From contig CAZUJF010000005.1 of the NCBI GenBank assembly GCA_964619955.1, positions 152,940-216,939 on the forward strand: DNA of 64,000 nt, written 5' to 3'. The position numbers were made by a program, and so were the translations under genes. How positions within the stretch are numbered: position 1 is the stretch's first letter; the number at the start of each line of letters is the position of its first letter. The stretch comes from JACQFK01 sp964619955. GTDB lineage: Bacteria > Planctomycetota > MHYJ01 > JACPRB01. The notes below the pieces were generated by a model. It ran no database searches. It was not told the origin of the DNA and worked only from the letters and a program-made list of their open reading frames with translations. Below are positions 9,960 through 16,831 of the stretch, piece after piece.

Positions 9960-10029
9960 CCTCCGCCCGCTCCGCGGGCTGCGGAGGATGAGGCGGCCGC
10001 AAGGCCCGGGGGCCTCCTGCGACCGCCTC
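9960..10029 (-). promoter_or_regulatory. Structured 5' leader of the kinase gene (two tandem GC-rich hairpins)
   Basis: Between the predicted kinase transcription start and its ATG there are two inverted repeats. One is at ~9960-9987 (CCTCCGC pairing with GCGGAGG, inner CCGC/GCGG). The other is at ~9990-10029 (GAGGCGG pairing with CCGCCTC, further complementary bases inside). Folded in the mRNA these give two strong stems just upstream of the start codon. The function is unknown; they could modulate translation or simply reflect GC-rich sequence. No known riboswitch class is recognised. Confidence 0.35.
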
Positions 10030-10032
10030 AAA

Positions 10033-10038
10033 ATTATA
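10033..10038 (-). promoter_or_regulatory. -10 TATAAT for the kinase gene
   Basis: A perfect TATAAT on the minus strand lies 94 nt upstream of the kinase ATG in otherwise GC-rich DNA. No good -35 is seen at 16-18 nt. It is back-to-back with the plus-strand promoter at 10063-10091, so both genes are read from a ~60-nt divergent control region. Confidence 0.45.
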
Positions 10039-10062
10039 GCCGCGCGGGTCCGGAGAAGACAG

Positions 10063-10091
10063 TTGAACTGGCGGAAAGGCCCGCCTACAAT
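10063..10091 (+). promoter_or_regulatory. Sigma70-type promoter TTGAAC-N17-TACAAT
   Basis: The -35 TTGAAC (10063-10068) and -10 TACAAT (10086-10091) are separated by exactly 17 nt. The predicted start site is ~10098, only ~7 nt before the first ATG (10105) of the coiled-coil gene. Confidence 0.65.
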
Positions 10092-10104
10092 CGGCCTGTT
10101 CAGT

Positions 10105-10923
10105 ATGGGGATGGGGATTATGGGCGCCAACGACCTTCCGATGATCAACCAGCCGAGCGATTCGACCAAGATCGATGTCCCGGCGGTCCGCGTCGTGAAG
10201 CCCGCCCCCGAGGTCCGGCGCTCCCCCGCCTCGGAGCTGCGGCGCCCCGCCGCCCCCGCGCCCGCGGCGGCCGCCCAGGATCCGCGCGCCGCCTCCGAGG
10301 CCCGGAAGGCGGGCACGGTGACGCCGAAGGCCCCCGCGCCGGCGGCCCAGGAATCCACCGAGGACGAGGACGCCGAGAAGCTGCTCCGCGAATACACGGA
10401 GCGTCAGAAGACCAAGGTGCTGCGCCTCGAGCAGCAGGTCGTCGAGCAGAAAAAGGTCGCCGCCGAGCGCGACGCGTTCCGCGCGAAGGCCGAGTCGCTG
10501 GCGAAGGAGCTCCAGGATTCCCGCCGGCAGCTGGAAGGCTCCGCGAAGAGCGAGGAGGTCATCAAGGACCTGCAGGGGAAGCTCGACGCCGCGCTGCTCT
10601 CGCACACGATGGCGACCGACGAGGTCGGCAAGCTCAAGGCCAAGGTCCACGAATACGCCGACGTGCTCAGAAAATCGGAGGCGCGCGCCTCCCAGTTCGA
10701 GAAGTCCCTTCACGAGGCCCAGGCGGCGCTGAAGGCCCAGTCCGACGGCCGCAAGGAGGCCGAGTCCCGCGTCGCGGCGGCGCTGCAGGCGCTGCAGGGC
10801 GCGTCGCCGGTGGACTCCGCCGTCACGCGCCCCGTGCCGTCGGCGTCCCGCCCCCCCGAGGCGGCCCCGAAGGCGGCGGCCCCCGCGCCCGCGCGCCCGG
10901 CGCCCGCCGTCATCCGCAAGTAG
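10105..10923 (+). CDS. Coiled-coil protein of unknown function, divergent from the kinase
   Basis: About 272 residues and not recognised as a named family. An N-terminal ~90 residues rich in Pro, Ala and charged residues is followed by a long heptad-rich coiled coil (residues ~95-230; LRLEQQVVEQKKVAAERDAF, SLAKELQDSRRQLEG). The C-terminal tail is Ala/Pro-rich. There is no signal peptide or membrane helix, so it is probably cytoplasmic. Three in-frame ATGs (10105, 10111, 10120) are possible. The first fits a near-leaderless mRNA; the third has GGGG upstream. Being divergent from a Ser/Thr kinase, it could be a substrate or partner, but this is only positional inference. Confidence 0.7.
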   Translation: MGMGIMGANDLPMINQPSDSTKIDVPAVRVVKPAPEVRRSPASELRRPAAPAPAAAAQDPRAASEARKAGTVTPKAPAPAAQESTEDEDAEKLLREYTERQKTKVLRLEQQVVEQKKVAAERDAFRAKAESLAKELQDSRRQLEGSAKSEEVIKDLQGKLDAALLSHTMATDEVGKLKAKVHEYADVLRKSEARASQFEKSLHEAQAALKAQSDGRKEAESRVAAALQALQGASPVDSAVTRPVPSASRPPEAAPKAAAPAPARPAPAVIRK

Positions 10924-10929
10924 CCGCGG

Positions 10930-12006
10930 CTACTTCCCGGGACGCACGAGCAGGCTGCCGAGCACCTGCGCGTAGATCCGGTGCCCGAAGTCGTTCGGGT
11001 GGTTCACGCCGTTGCCCGTCAGATCCGCGTCCCGCTTGTGCCGGTGCAGCTCCGCCCAGACCGAGCTCAGGTCGGCGAGTTCCACGCCGGGGCCGCGGAG
11101 CGAGGCGAGGGCGTCGCGGTATTCCGGGAAGCGCTCGTGCCGCAGCGCCGTCCAGTCCGGATTCGCGAGCATCGTCGCCACCAGGATGAATTCCGCCGGC
11201 GGATGCGCCTTGCGGACGGCGTCCACCATGCCCTGGAGGTTGGCGCGGTAGGCGTCGGGGGCGAGGCCTGCGGCGTCGTTCATCCCGAACGCGAGCAGGA
11301 CCAGATCGGGGGCGGCCGCGGCGACCTTCGCGATGTTCTGCAGGCCCCAGGCGCTGCCGGTGCCGCCCACCGCGAAGTTCTTCAGCGAAACTCGGGCGCC
11401 GTAGACCGCCTCCAGCCTCCGGACGAGCAGGTCCTGCCAGGCGGGCTGGAAGGGGGCGGCCTTCGCCCAGCCCGAGGCGTTGCAGCCGGTCGAGATGCTG
11501 TCGCCCAGCAGCGCGATCGTGAGCGGCCGCTGCTGCTCGAGCAGGCCCGTCGTCCGGGCCAGGCGTTCTGAAAACGCGGGGACGGGGCCCTTCCAGGCGT
11601 CCGGCGCGTGGTCGTAGGTGACCTCGACCTGCAGGTCGTGGTACTCGTGGCCGCCGCCGAAGAGGATCTCGCCGCCGCCGTCGCGGTGCGTGAGCCGGAA
11701 GGCCTGGCTGCCCGCCGGCCGGCGGAGCTCCGCGGGCGTGCGGCTCGGGATGCGCGAGCCCTCCGGCAGGGTCAGCTCCCGCGCGCCCGCCTTCCAGACC
11801 CAGTCGCGGCCCTCCTCATAGGCGATCGTCCCCCGCACCGCCCGCACGCGGGTCGGGACGAAGAGCAGGGGCGCCCGCGCGACGCCGCCGTCCTTCACGA
11901 AGAGGACGCTCTCGCCGTCCATCGTCGTCGAGGACCAGAACGGCCGGAGGCGGCCCGGATCGAAATCCCCGGCCTGGAGCAGGACGGCGATCAGCAGCGG
12001 CAGCAT
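10930..12006 (-). CDS. Secreted SGNH/GDSL-type hydrolase
   Basis: 358 residues starting MLPLLIAVLLQAG, a short signal peptide; this internal ATG was preferred over an upstream one that adds 24 non-hydrophobic residues. SGNH blocks are visible: GDSISTG (block I serine), GTGS, LAFGMNDA (block III Asn region) and VNHPNDFGH (block V Asp/His). An N-terminal beta-rich module (residues ~15-150) precedes the esterase fold, as in carbohydrate-esterase-like SGNH proteins. Likely an exported esterase or lipase acting on acylated carbohydrate; the substrate is not deducible. Its stop is 6 nt from the end of the convergent coiled-coil gene. Confidence 0.85.
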   Translation of the reverse strand: MLPLLIAVLLQAGDFDPGRLRPFWSSTTMDGESVLFVKDGGVARAPLLFVPTRVRAVRGTIAYEEGRDWVWKAGARELTLPEGSRIPSRTPAELRRPAGSQAFRLTHRDGGGEILFGGGHEYHDLQVEVTYDHAPDAWKGPVPAFSERLARTTGLLEQQRPLTIALLGDSISTGCNASGWAKAAPFQPAWQDLLVRRLEAVYGARVSLKNFAVGGTGSAWGLQNIAKVAAAAPDLVLLAFGMNDAAGLAPDAYRANLQGMVDAVRKAHPPAEFILVATMLANPDWTALRHERFPEYRDALASLRGPGVELADLSSVWAELHRHKRDADLTGNGVNHPNDFGHRIYAQVLGSLLVRPGK

Positions 12007-12052
12007 GCCCCCACTGTCGCCGAAGCAGGGGGGCCTGTCCAGAATCGCCGGA

Positions 12053-12081
12053 TTGACGGGAAGCGGGGGGAGGCCCATAAT
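12053..12081 (+). promoter_or_regulatory. Sigma70-type promoter TTGACG-N17-CATAAT
   Basis: The -35 TTGACG (12053-12058) and -10 CATAAT (12076-12081) are 17 nt apart, each 5/6 to consensus, in the short space between the SGNH hydrolase (minus strand) and the DUF1802 gene. Predicted start ~12088. It should drive DUF1802, the adenosyltransferase and perhaps the Ycf48-like gene. Confidence 0.65.
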
Positions 12082-12118
12082 TGCGCAGGGTTGGCCGCCT
12101 CCCGGCGGTGTATCGAGT

Positions 12119-12658
12119 GTGATTCCCGGAACGACCGTGTCCTCTCATTGCCGCGCCGCGCTCAAGGAGCGGGAGGAGCTCTGTCTCCGCCTGGGGGACG
12201 GCCGCCAGATCCTGCTCCTGCGCAAAGGCGGCCTGCGGGAACCGCGCGGCGGCTTCCGGGCGGAGCGCGCGGAGTTCCTGCTCTTTCCCACGCGCTTCCA
12301 TGAGCAGGGGACGCCGGCCCCCGCCGTCGTCGAGATGACGCTGTTCGCGGAGCTCGACGAGGCCGTTCGGGTGGACGACCCCGGCCGCCTGAAGGGCCTC
12401 GAGGAGGCGCACGGGCTGTCCTGGGCGGAGGTGGAGAAGCGCTTCCGCTACGGAACGCAGCCGGGGCTGACCGCGCTGATCCTGAGGGTCTGGCGCCTCT
12501 CGCGTCCCGTCCGCGTGGAGGACGCCGGACGCTACGACGGGTGCCGTTCGTGGGTGGAGCTGGCGGACGAGATCGCGCTGCCCGCGGCGACGCCGGTGCT
12601 CGACGGCGACGCGTTCCGCGCGAAGGCCGCGCCGATCCGGAAGCAGCTGCATGGTTAA
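12119..12658 (+). CDS. DUF1802 family protein
   Basis: About 179 residues. Family hallmarks are visible: an N-terminal ALKERE segment, GRQILLLRKGG, an LFPTRFHEQ motif (residues ~50-60), then a second half containing LRVWRLSRPVRV. DUF1802 proteins are small bacterial proteins of unknown biochemical role. Two GTG starts are possible, 12119 (used here) and 12137, which has GGAA upstream; the family domain begins right after the second. The 3' end overlaps the next gene by 8 nt, implying co-translation with the cobalamin adenosyltransferase. Confidence 0.78.
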   Translation: MIPGTTVSSHCRAALKEREELCLRLGDGRQILLLRKGGLREPRGGFRAERAEFLLFPTRFHEQGTPAPAVVEMTLFAELDEAVRVDDPGRLKGLEEAHGLSWAEVEKRFRYGTQPGLTALILRVWRLSRPVRVEDAGRYDGCRSWVELADEIALPAATPVLDGDAFRAKAAPIRKQLHG

Positions 12659-13196
12659 GATCTACACGCGCAAGGGCGACGACGGATCGACCGGGCTCTT
12701 CGACGGCTCGCGGGTTCCGAAGGATCACGCCCGCTGCCGCGCGTACGGCGACGTGGACGAGCTGTCCGCCGCGCTCGGCGTGGCGCGCGCCTTCGTGGAG
12801 GACGCGGAGATCCGCGATCTCTTGCAGGGCCTGCAGCGCGACCTCCTGGCCCTGGGCGCCCAGCTGGCGGATCCGTCCTACGGGACGAGGCCCGCGAAGG
12901 CGAAGACCGGGGTGGGCGAGGACCGCATCCTGGAATTCGAGCGGATGATGGACCGCTACGACGCCGAGCTGCCGCCGCTGAAGGGGTTCATCCTCCGCTG
13001 CGGCACGAAGGGGGCGTCGCTGCTGCACCTGGCGTGCACCGTCTGCCGCCGGGCGGAGCGACTGATCGTGGAACTGGCCCGGGAGGCGTCCGTGCCCCCG
13101 ATCGTGGTGAAGTACGTGAACCGGCTGTCGGATCTGCTGTTCGTCCTGGCCCGAGTGGAGAATAAACGCGGTGGTGAAGAACAAATTCCCTGGTAG
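12651..13196 (+). CDS. pduO: PduO-type ATP:cob(I)alamin adenosyltransferase
   Basis: 181 residues. Transfers the 5'-deoxyadenosyl group of ATP to cob(I)alamin, making coenzyme B12. The ATP-binding N-terminus YTRKGDDGSTGLF is typical of the PduO/MMAB fold. YGDVDELSAALG and the C-terminal LHLACTVCRRAERLIVEL match the family's conserved helices. The usual Arg of the 'ARTVCRRAER' motif is replaced (ACTVCRRAER). It overlaps DUF1802 by 8 nt and the Ycf48-like gene by 26 nt, so the three are probably one operon. It links functionally to MetH at 1282 through cobalamin use. Confidence 0.93.
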   Translation: MVKIYTRKGDDGSTGLFDGSRVPKDHARCRAYGDVDELSAALGVARAFVEDAEIRDLLQGLQRDLLALGAQLADPSYGTRPAKAKTGVGEDRILEFERMMDRYDAELPPLKGFILRCGTKGASLLHLACTVCRRAERLIVELAREASVPPIVVKYVNRLSDLLFVLARVENKRGGEEQIPW

Positions 13197-15273
13197 GCTC
13201 CTGTTCCTCTCGGCCCTCGTGCTGGGCTCCTGCAGCGACGGCGGAGGCGACGGCGTGCACGAGGTCCCCGCCCCGGCCCTTCCGGCGGCCTGGCGGAATC
13301 TCTTCCGGACGCCGACCTCGAGCAATCTGCGCGGGGTCCGCTTCGTGAACACGAACCAGGGCTACGTGGTCGGGGATTCCACGAGCATCTTCCGGACCGA
13401 GAACGGCGCGGCCGCCGCGGTGAAGGACATCCGCTGGTACCACCACGAGCCCCAGCCCACGACGCGGCAGGGGGACCTGGTCGCGACGGACATCCTGGGC
13501 GGTTCGGCGCAGGCGGCCGGCAACGACGGCGCGGGCGGCAAGACCTGGGCCTCCCGCGGGGCGCTCGACTGGTACACCGCCGACGTCGCGGGCTCGGGCT
13601 CGCCGATGACGGACATCGACGTCGTCCAGTCCGACCAGTTCGGCGACAATGCCGTCTCGTTCGCCCTCCGGCAGAACGGGGATGTCGTGGCCTCGGGAAC
13701 GGGCTTCTCGGTGGCGAATTCCGGGGTGACGAACGCCCAGGGCATCGATTTCATCGGAACCACCGGCGTGGGCTATGTCTGCGGCGCGAACGGGGTCATC
13801 AACCGCTGCATCAACTCGGGTCAGCTGGGGACGGACTGGACGACGATGCCCTTCGAGCCGACCACGCTGAACATGACGGGGAAGACGCTCTACGCCATCC
13901 AGATCGGGAGGACGCTCATCTATGTGGGCGCCACGCCCGTCCTGACGCAATCCGATATCGGGTACGCGGTCGGGGACGACGGGACGCTCCTGGTGCTGAA
14001 CCCCATCACGACCACGTTTCCCGCGGCGGAGGATCGCTGGAAGCTGCAGAACATCGCGCCGGGAATCCGGCTCTACGGCGTCCATTTCCCGCTGAATCAT
14101 GAGAACGGATGGGCGGTCGGGGAAAACGGGACCATCATCAAGCTGAACTGGGTGGTGCCGCCGGGCTATCCCGGGACGGCCCCGCAGCCGGAGCAATACG
14201 CCTATACGACCGTCAACCAGTCGGTGGCCACCACCCTCGACTTTTTCGACGTCTGGTTTCTGGACGCCAGCACGGGCTACGTGGTGGGGGAGGCCGGGAC
14301 GGTCTACCGCACTACCAACGGCGGGGCGACCTGGGTGCTGATTTCCGGCGGCTCGCTGGATCATCTCAACGCGATGGACTTTTCCGCTGACGGCCAGAGC
14401 GGCATCGCCGTGGGCGAGGGCGGGGTCGTGGCGCGCACGCTCGACGGCGGCGAAAGCTGGAGCATGTCCAACGCCGGCCTGGCCGGGACCGTCTTCTACG
14501 GCGTCTCCGTCCCCAAGGTGGGCGGCCTGAACACCGCGTTCATCTGCGGGGACGGCGGCGTCTTCCGCTGCCTGGACATCACGGCGCCCACGCTGTCCTG
14601 GAGCCTCCTGACGCTGCCCGCCGGGACCTACCGGCAGGTGCATTTCGCGGCGGGGCCCTCGATGGGCGTCTGCGTGGGGGAGGATCCGGCCCCCGGGGGC
14701 AGCGCGGCCCAGGTCTACAGCACGGCCAACGGGGACGCCGCGCTGGCCGGATCCGTGGTCTGGACGGCGGGGACGGGCCTGCCGGCGGACACGAGCTTCT
14801 TCTGCGTCGTCTCCGAGCCGGTCAGCTACAACTTCTACGTGGGCGGCGCGGGCGGGAACATCTACACCTCGACGCCCGCCACGCTGCCGGCCTGGACGGC
14901 GGTGGCGTCGCCCTCGGCATCGCAGGTGCTGTCGCTGCAGGCGCCCGGGGCCGGCATCACGCTGATGGCGGTGTTCGGGGACAACACCGTCCGGCGCCTG
15001 CTCACGGCCGGTCCGCTCTGGCAGATCACGGGGGCGCGCACGGGCACGGCCGCGTCGGTCGGATTCGCGGACGCGAACAACGGGTACCTGGTGACGCAGG
15101 GGGCGGGCAAGGGTCTGTTCCGGACGACCGACGGGGGCTCGACCTGGACGCCGCAGCTGATCCATACGTCGAACACGCTGCGCTTCGCCTGGGCGAGTCT
15201 CCTGGTCCCGAACCTGGCCTTCGTCTGCGGCGAGAACGGCACCCTGCTGAAGACGATCGTCGGGGGCAACTAA
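13171..15273 (+). CDS. Ycf48/Hcf136-like beta-propeller lipoprotein
   Basis: 700 residues. A lipoprotein signal peptide (LLFLSALVLGSC, Cys at ~21) is followed by repeated propeller blades with recurring G-Y-V-V-G-D/E and TTDGGSTW or TTNGGATW motifs. These are the BNR/Ycf48 signature found in photosystem II assembly factor Ycf48 and in many non-photosynthetic bacterial lipoproteins. At least six blades can be counted by eye. Likely outer-membrane-anchored and facing the periplasm; the function outside photosynthesis is unknown. The GTG start at 13171 lies within the upstream gene; GTG at 13174 is an alternative. Its TAA overlaps the convergent flavin-reductase TAG. Confidence 0.82.
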   Translation: MVKNKFPGRLLFLSALVLGSCSDGGGDGVHEVPAPALPAAWRNLFRTPTSSNLRGVRFVNTNQGYVVGDSTSIFRTENGAAAAVKDIRWYHHEPQPTTRQGDLVATDILGGSAQAAGNDGAGGKTWASRGALDWYTADVAGSGSPMTDIDVVQSDQFGDNAVSFALRQNGDVVASGTGFSVANSGVTNAQGIDFIGTTGVGYVCGANGVINRCINSGQLGTDWTTMPFEPTTLNMTGKTLYAIQIGRTLIYVGATPVLTQSDIGYAVGDDGTLLVLNPITTTFPAAEDRWKLQNIAPGIRLYGVHFPLNHENGWAVGENGTIIKLNWVVPPGYPGTAPQPEQYAYTTVNQSVATTLDFFDVWFLDASTGYVVGEAGTVYRTTNGGATWVLISGGSLDHLNAMDFSADGQSGIAVGEGGVVARTLDGGESWSMSNAGLAGTVFYGVSVPKVGGLNTAFICGDGGVFRCLDITAPTLSWSLLTLPAGTYRQVHFAAGPSMGVCVGEDPAPGGSAAQVYSTANGDAALAGSVVWTAGTGLPADTSFFCVVSEPVSYNFYVGGAGGNIYTSTPATLPAWTAVASPSASQVLSLQAPGAGITLMAVFGDNTVRRLLTAGPLWQITGARTGTAASVGFADANNGYLVTQGAGKGLFRTTDGGSTWTPQLIHTSNTLRFAWASLLVPNLAFVCGENGTLLKTIVGGN

Positions 15274-15863
15274 CGTTCGCGGCGGCGCTCGAAGCGGTCG
15301 GTCGTGCGGCAGTAGAGCTCGCCGCCCATGCGTCCGACGAAGGTGACGAGGGCGGGGTCCACGGCGCCGTTCTTCCAGACCGCGTCGTCGACGTGGGCGT
15401 GCACGACGCGTCCGAGGATCAGGGCCGTCCCTTCGACCTCCACGATCTGCAGCCGGGTGCACTCGAGCGCCACGGGGGAGCCGGCCAGGCGGGGCGGCTT
15501 CACCCGGGTCGAGGGCAGGGACTTCAGCCCCGAGAGGTCCAGCTCGCTGACGTTGTGGGGGAGCTCCTTCGCGGCCGCGATCACCCCGTCCATCAGTTCC
15601 GGCACCACGACGTTGACGACGAACTCGCCGGTCTCCTCGATGTTCCGCCAGGTGTCCTTCCTCGAGCCGTCGCGCTTCACGGCCACGGCGATGGAGACGA
15701 CCGGCGGATCGGAGGTGACGCCGTTGAAAAAACTGAAGGGGGCGAGGTTCGTGACGCCCTCGCGGGACAGCGTCGTCACGAAGGCGATGGGGCGCGGCGC
15801 GACGCAGCTGATGAGGAAGCGGTAGGCGTCGCGGGGGGACAGGGCGGCGGGATCCAGTTCCAT
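15270..15863 (-). CDS. Flavin reductase family protein (FMN-binding split barrel)
   Basis: 197 residues beginning MELDPAALSPRDAYRFL. The conserved SCVAPRPIAFVTT, NLAPFSFFNGV and DPPVVSIAV motifs match the FMN-binding split-barrel flavin reductase / FMN-binding family, which binds FMN and may use NAD(P)H. The C-terminus (GRMGGELYCRT) also fits. The internal ATG at 15863 is chosen because it lies 7 nt after the SirB1-like stop and the family's sequence begins there. It is the second gene of a two-gene minus-strand operon. The exact electron-transfer partner is unknown. Confidence 0.88.
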   Translation of the reverse strand: MELDPAALSPRDAYRFLISCVAPRPIAFVTTLSREGVTNLAPFSFFNGVTSDPPVVSIAVAVKRDGSRKDTWRNIEETGEFVVNVVVPELMDGVIAAAKELPHNVSELDLSGLKSLPSTRVKPPRLAGSPVALECTRLQIVEVEGTALILGRVVHAHVDDAVWKNGAVDPALVTFVGRMGGELYCRTTDRFERRRER

Positions 15864-15870
15864 GGGCGGC

Positions 15871-16653
15871 TCAGTTGAGTCGGGAGAGGAGTTTCCGGAG
15901 CAGGACCATCTGCCCCCGGATGTCGTCCGCATCGGGGGCCCGCGGGGCGAGGCGAAGGTAGCGCTCCAGGTCGGGCAGGGCGCGTCCGAACTCCTCGAGG
16001 CGCGTCCAGAGGATCCCGCGCTCGCGGTAGTCCTCCGGGGCGCCGGGGTTGAGTTCGAGGCCGAGGTCGATCCATCGGATGGCGCGCGCGAACTCGCCGA
16101 GGCCGGCGTGGATGCGGCGGAGGTTGTTCAGCATGCGGGCGAGGATGTCCCGGGGTCCGGCGGTGCCGAACATGCCGTCGTTGAGGGCGACGCCGCCTTC
16201 GGGGTTCAGCTGGGCGAGCAGTTCGCCGCACTGCTCGCGGGTGACGCAGCGGGCGTGGAAGCAGTCCACGAGGACTTCGTCGCCGGCGGGCAGGAGGACG
16301 CGGGCGAGGAAGTGGCCGGGGAAGCCGACGCCCTCGGTTTCGAAGCCGGCGCGGCGGGCGACCTCGCACCAGACGGCGGCGAGGGTGATGGGGATGCCCG
16401 TGCGGCGGTCGATGACCTCGTTGAGGTAGCTGTTGCGGGGGTCGTAGTACTCGTCCATGTTGCCGTGGAAGCCGAGGCGGCCGAAGAAGACCTCGTTGAA
16501 CTCGTCGACGCCGGCCCGGCTGAGGCCGGAGATCTCCTCGCGCGCCCCGGCGGCGAACTCGTCCAGCTGGGTGAGGTAGAAGGCGGGGTCTATGTCCGGG
16601 TATTCGACCCGGGCGATGCGCATGGCGCCGTCGAAGACGTCGGGTTCGTCCAT
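15871..16653 (-). CDS. SirB1-like transglutaminase-fold/TPR protein
   Basis: 260 residues. The N-terminal ~170 residues contain the SirB1/transglutaminase-like region (NSYLNEVIDRRTGIPITLA, VGFPGHFLAR, VDCFHARCVTREQC). The C-terminal ~80 residues are TPR-like (LARMLNNLRRIHAGLGEFARA, GLELNPGAPEDYRERGILW). Family members are widespread and of unclear catalytic function. The ATG at 16653 was chosen because a TACAAT box ends 9 nt before it; the longer frame adds a proline-rich non-conserved extension. First gene of the operon with flavin reductase. Confidence 0.85.
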   Translation of the reverse strand: MDEPDVFDGAMRIARVEYPDIDPAFYLTQLDEFAAGAREEISGLSRAGVDEFNEVFFGRLGFHGNMDEYYDPRNSYLNEVIDRRTGIPITLAAVWCEVARRAGFETEGVGFPGHFLARVLLPAGDEVLVDCFHARCVTREQCGELLAQLNPEGGVALNDGMFGTAGPRDILARMLNNLRRIHAGLGEFARAIRWIDLGLELNPGAPEDYRERGILWTRLEEFGRALPDLERYLRLAPRAPDADDIRGQMVLLRKLLSRLN

Positions 16654-16662
16654 CCGGGGGGA

Positions 16663-16668
16663 ATTGTA
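16663..16668 (-). promoter_or_regulatory. -10 TACAAT immediately before the SirB1-like gene
   Basis: TACAAT on the minus strand ends 9 nt before the ATG at 16653. There is no Shine-Dalgarno sequence between, so the transcript would be leaderless or nearly so. No recognisable -35. Confidence 0.45.
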
Positions 16669-16701
16669 GGGCACGGGGCGGGGCGGCGGGGGAAGAAAAG
16701 G

Positions 16702-16772
16702 CCTCAACAAAACAGCCCGTCTGCTTTGTTGCCTCTTCAGGGCAACAAAGCAGACGGGCTGTTTTGTTGAGG
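16702..16772. repeat. Perfect 32-bp inverted repeat (long hairpin)
   Basis: The left arm 16702-16733 and right arm 16741-16772 are exact reverse complements (32/32), with a 7-nt loop TCTTCAG. On the minus strand the hairpin is followed by a T-rich run (CCTTTTCTTCC), so it could act as a second terminator behind the one at 16781-16810, shielding the SirB1 promoter. A perfect 32-bp stem is longer than usual terminators, so a mobile or REP-like origin is also possible. No second copy was noticed in the window. Confidence 0.8.
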
Positions 16773-16780
16773 GGAAAAGA

Positions 16781-16810
16781 AAACCCCCGGGTCTTGCGAC
16801 CCGGGGGTTT
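16781..16810 (-). terminator. Rho-independent terminator of the first toroid-repeat gene
   Basis: A 13-bp perfect stem (16781-16793 with 16798-16810) has loop TTGC in plus orientation. On the minus strand it is followed by a T-rich tract (TCTTTTCC). It starts 21 nt after the stop codon of the toroid-repeat gene ending at 16832. Confidence 0.85.
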
Positions 16811-16831
16811 CTGAGGGTTTCGGAATCCGGC

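Noticed and set aside
7449..11189. Plus-strand frame of 1246 codons opposite the kinase
   Set aside because: The minus-strand reading has an intact kinase catalytic core; the opposite frame is a compositional shadow running through several genes.
12988..15462. Minus-strand frame of 824 codons opposite the Ycf48-like gene
   Set aside because: Composition-driven shadow frame; the plus-strand protein has a lipobox and regular propeller motifs.
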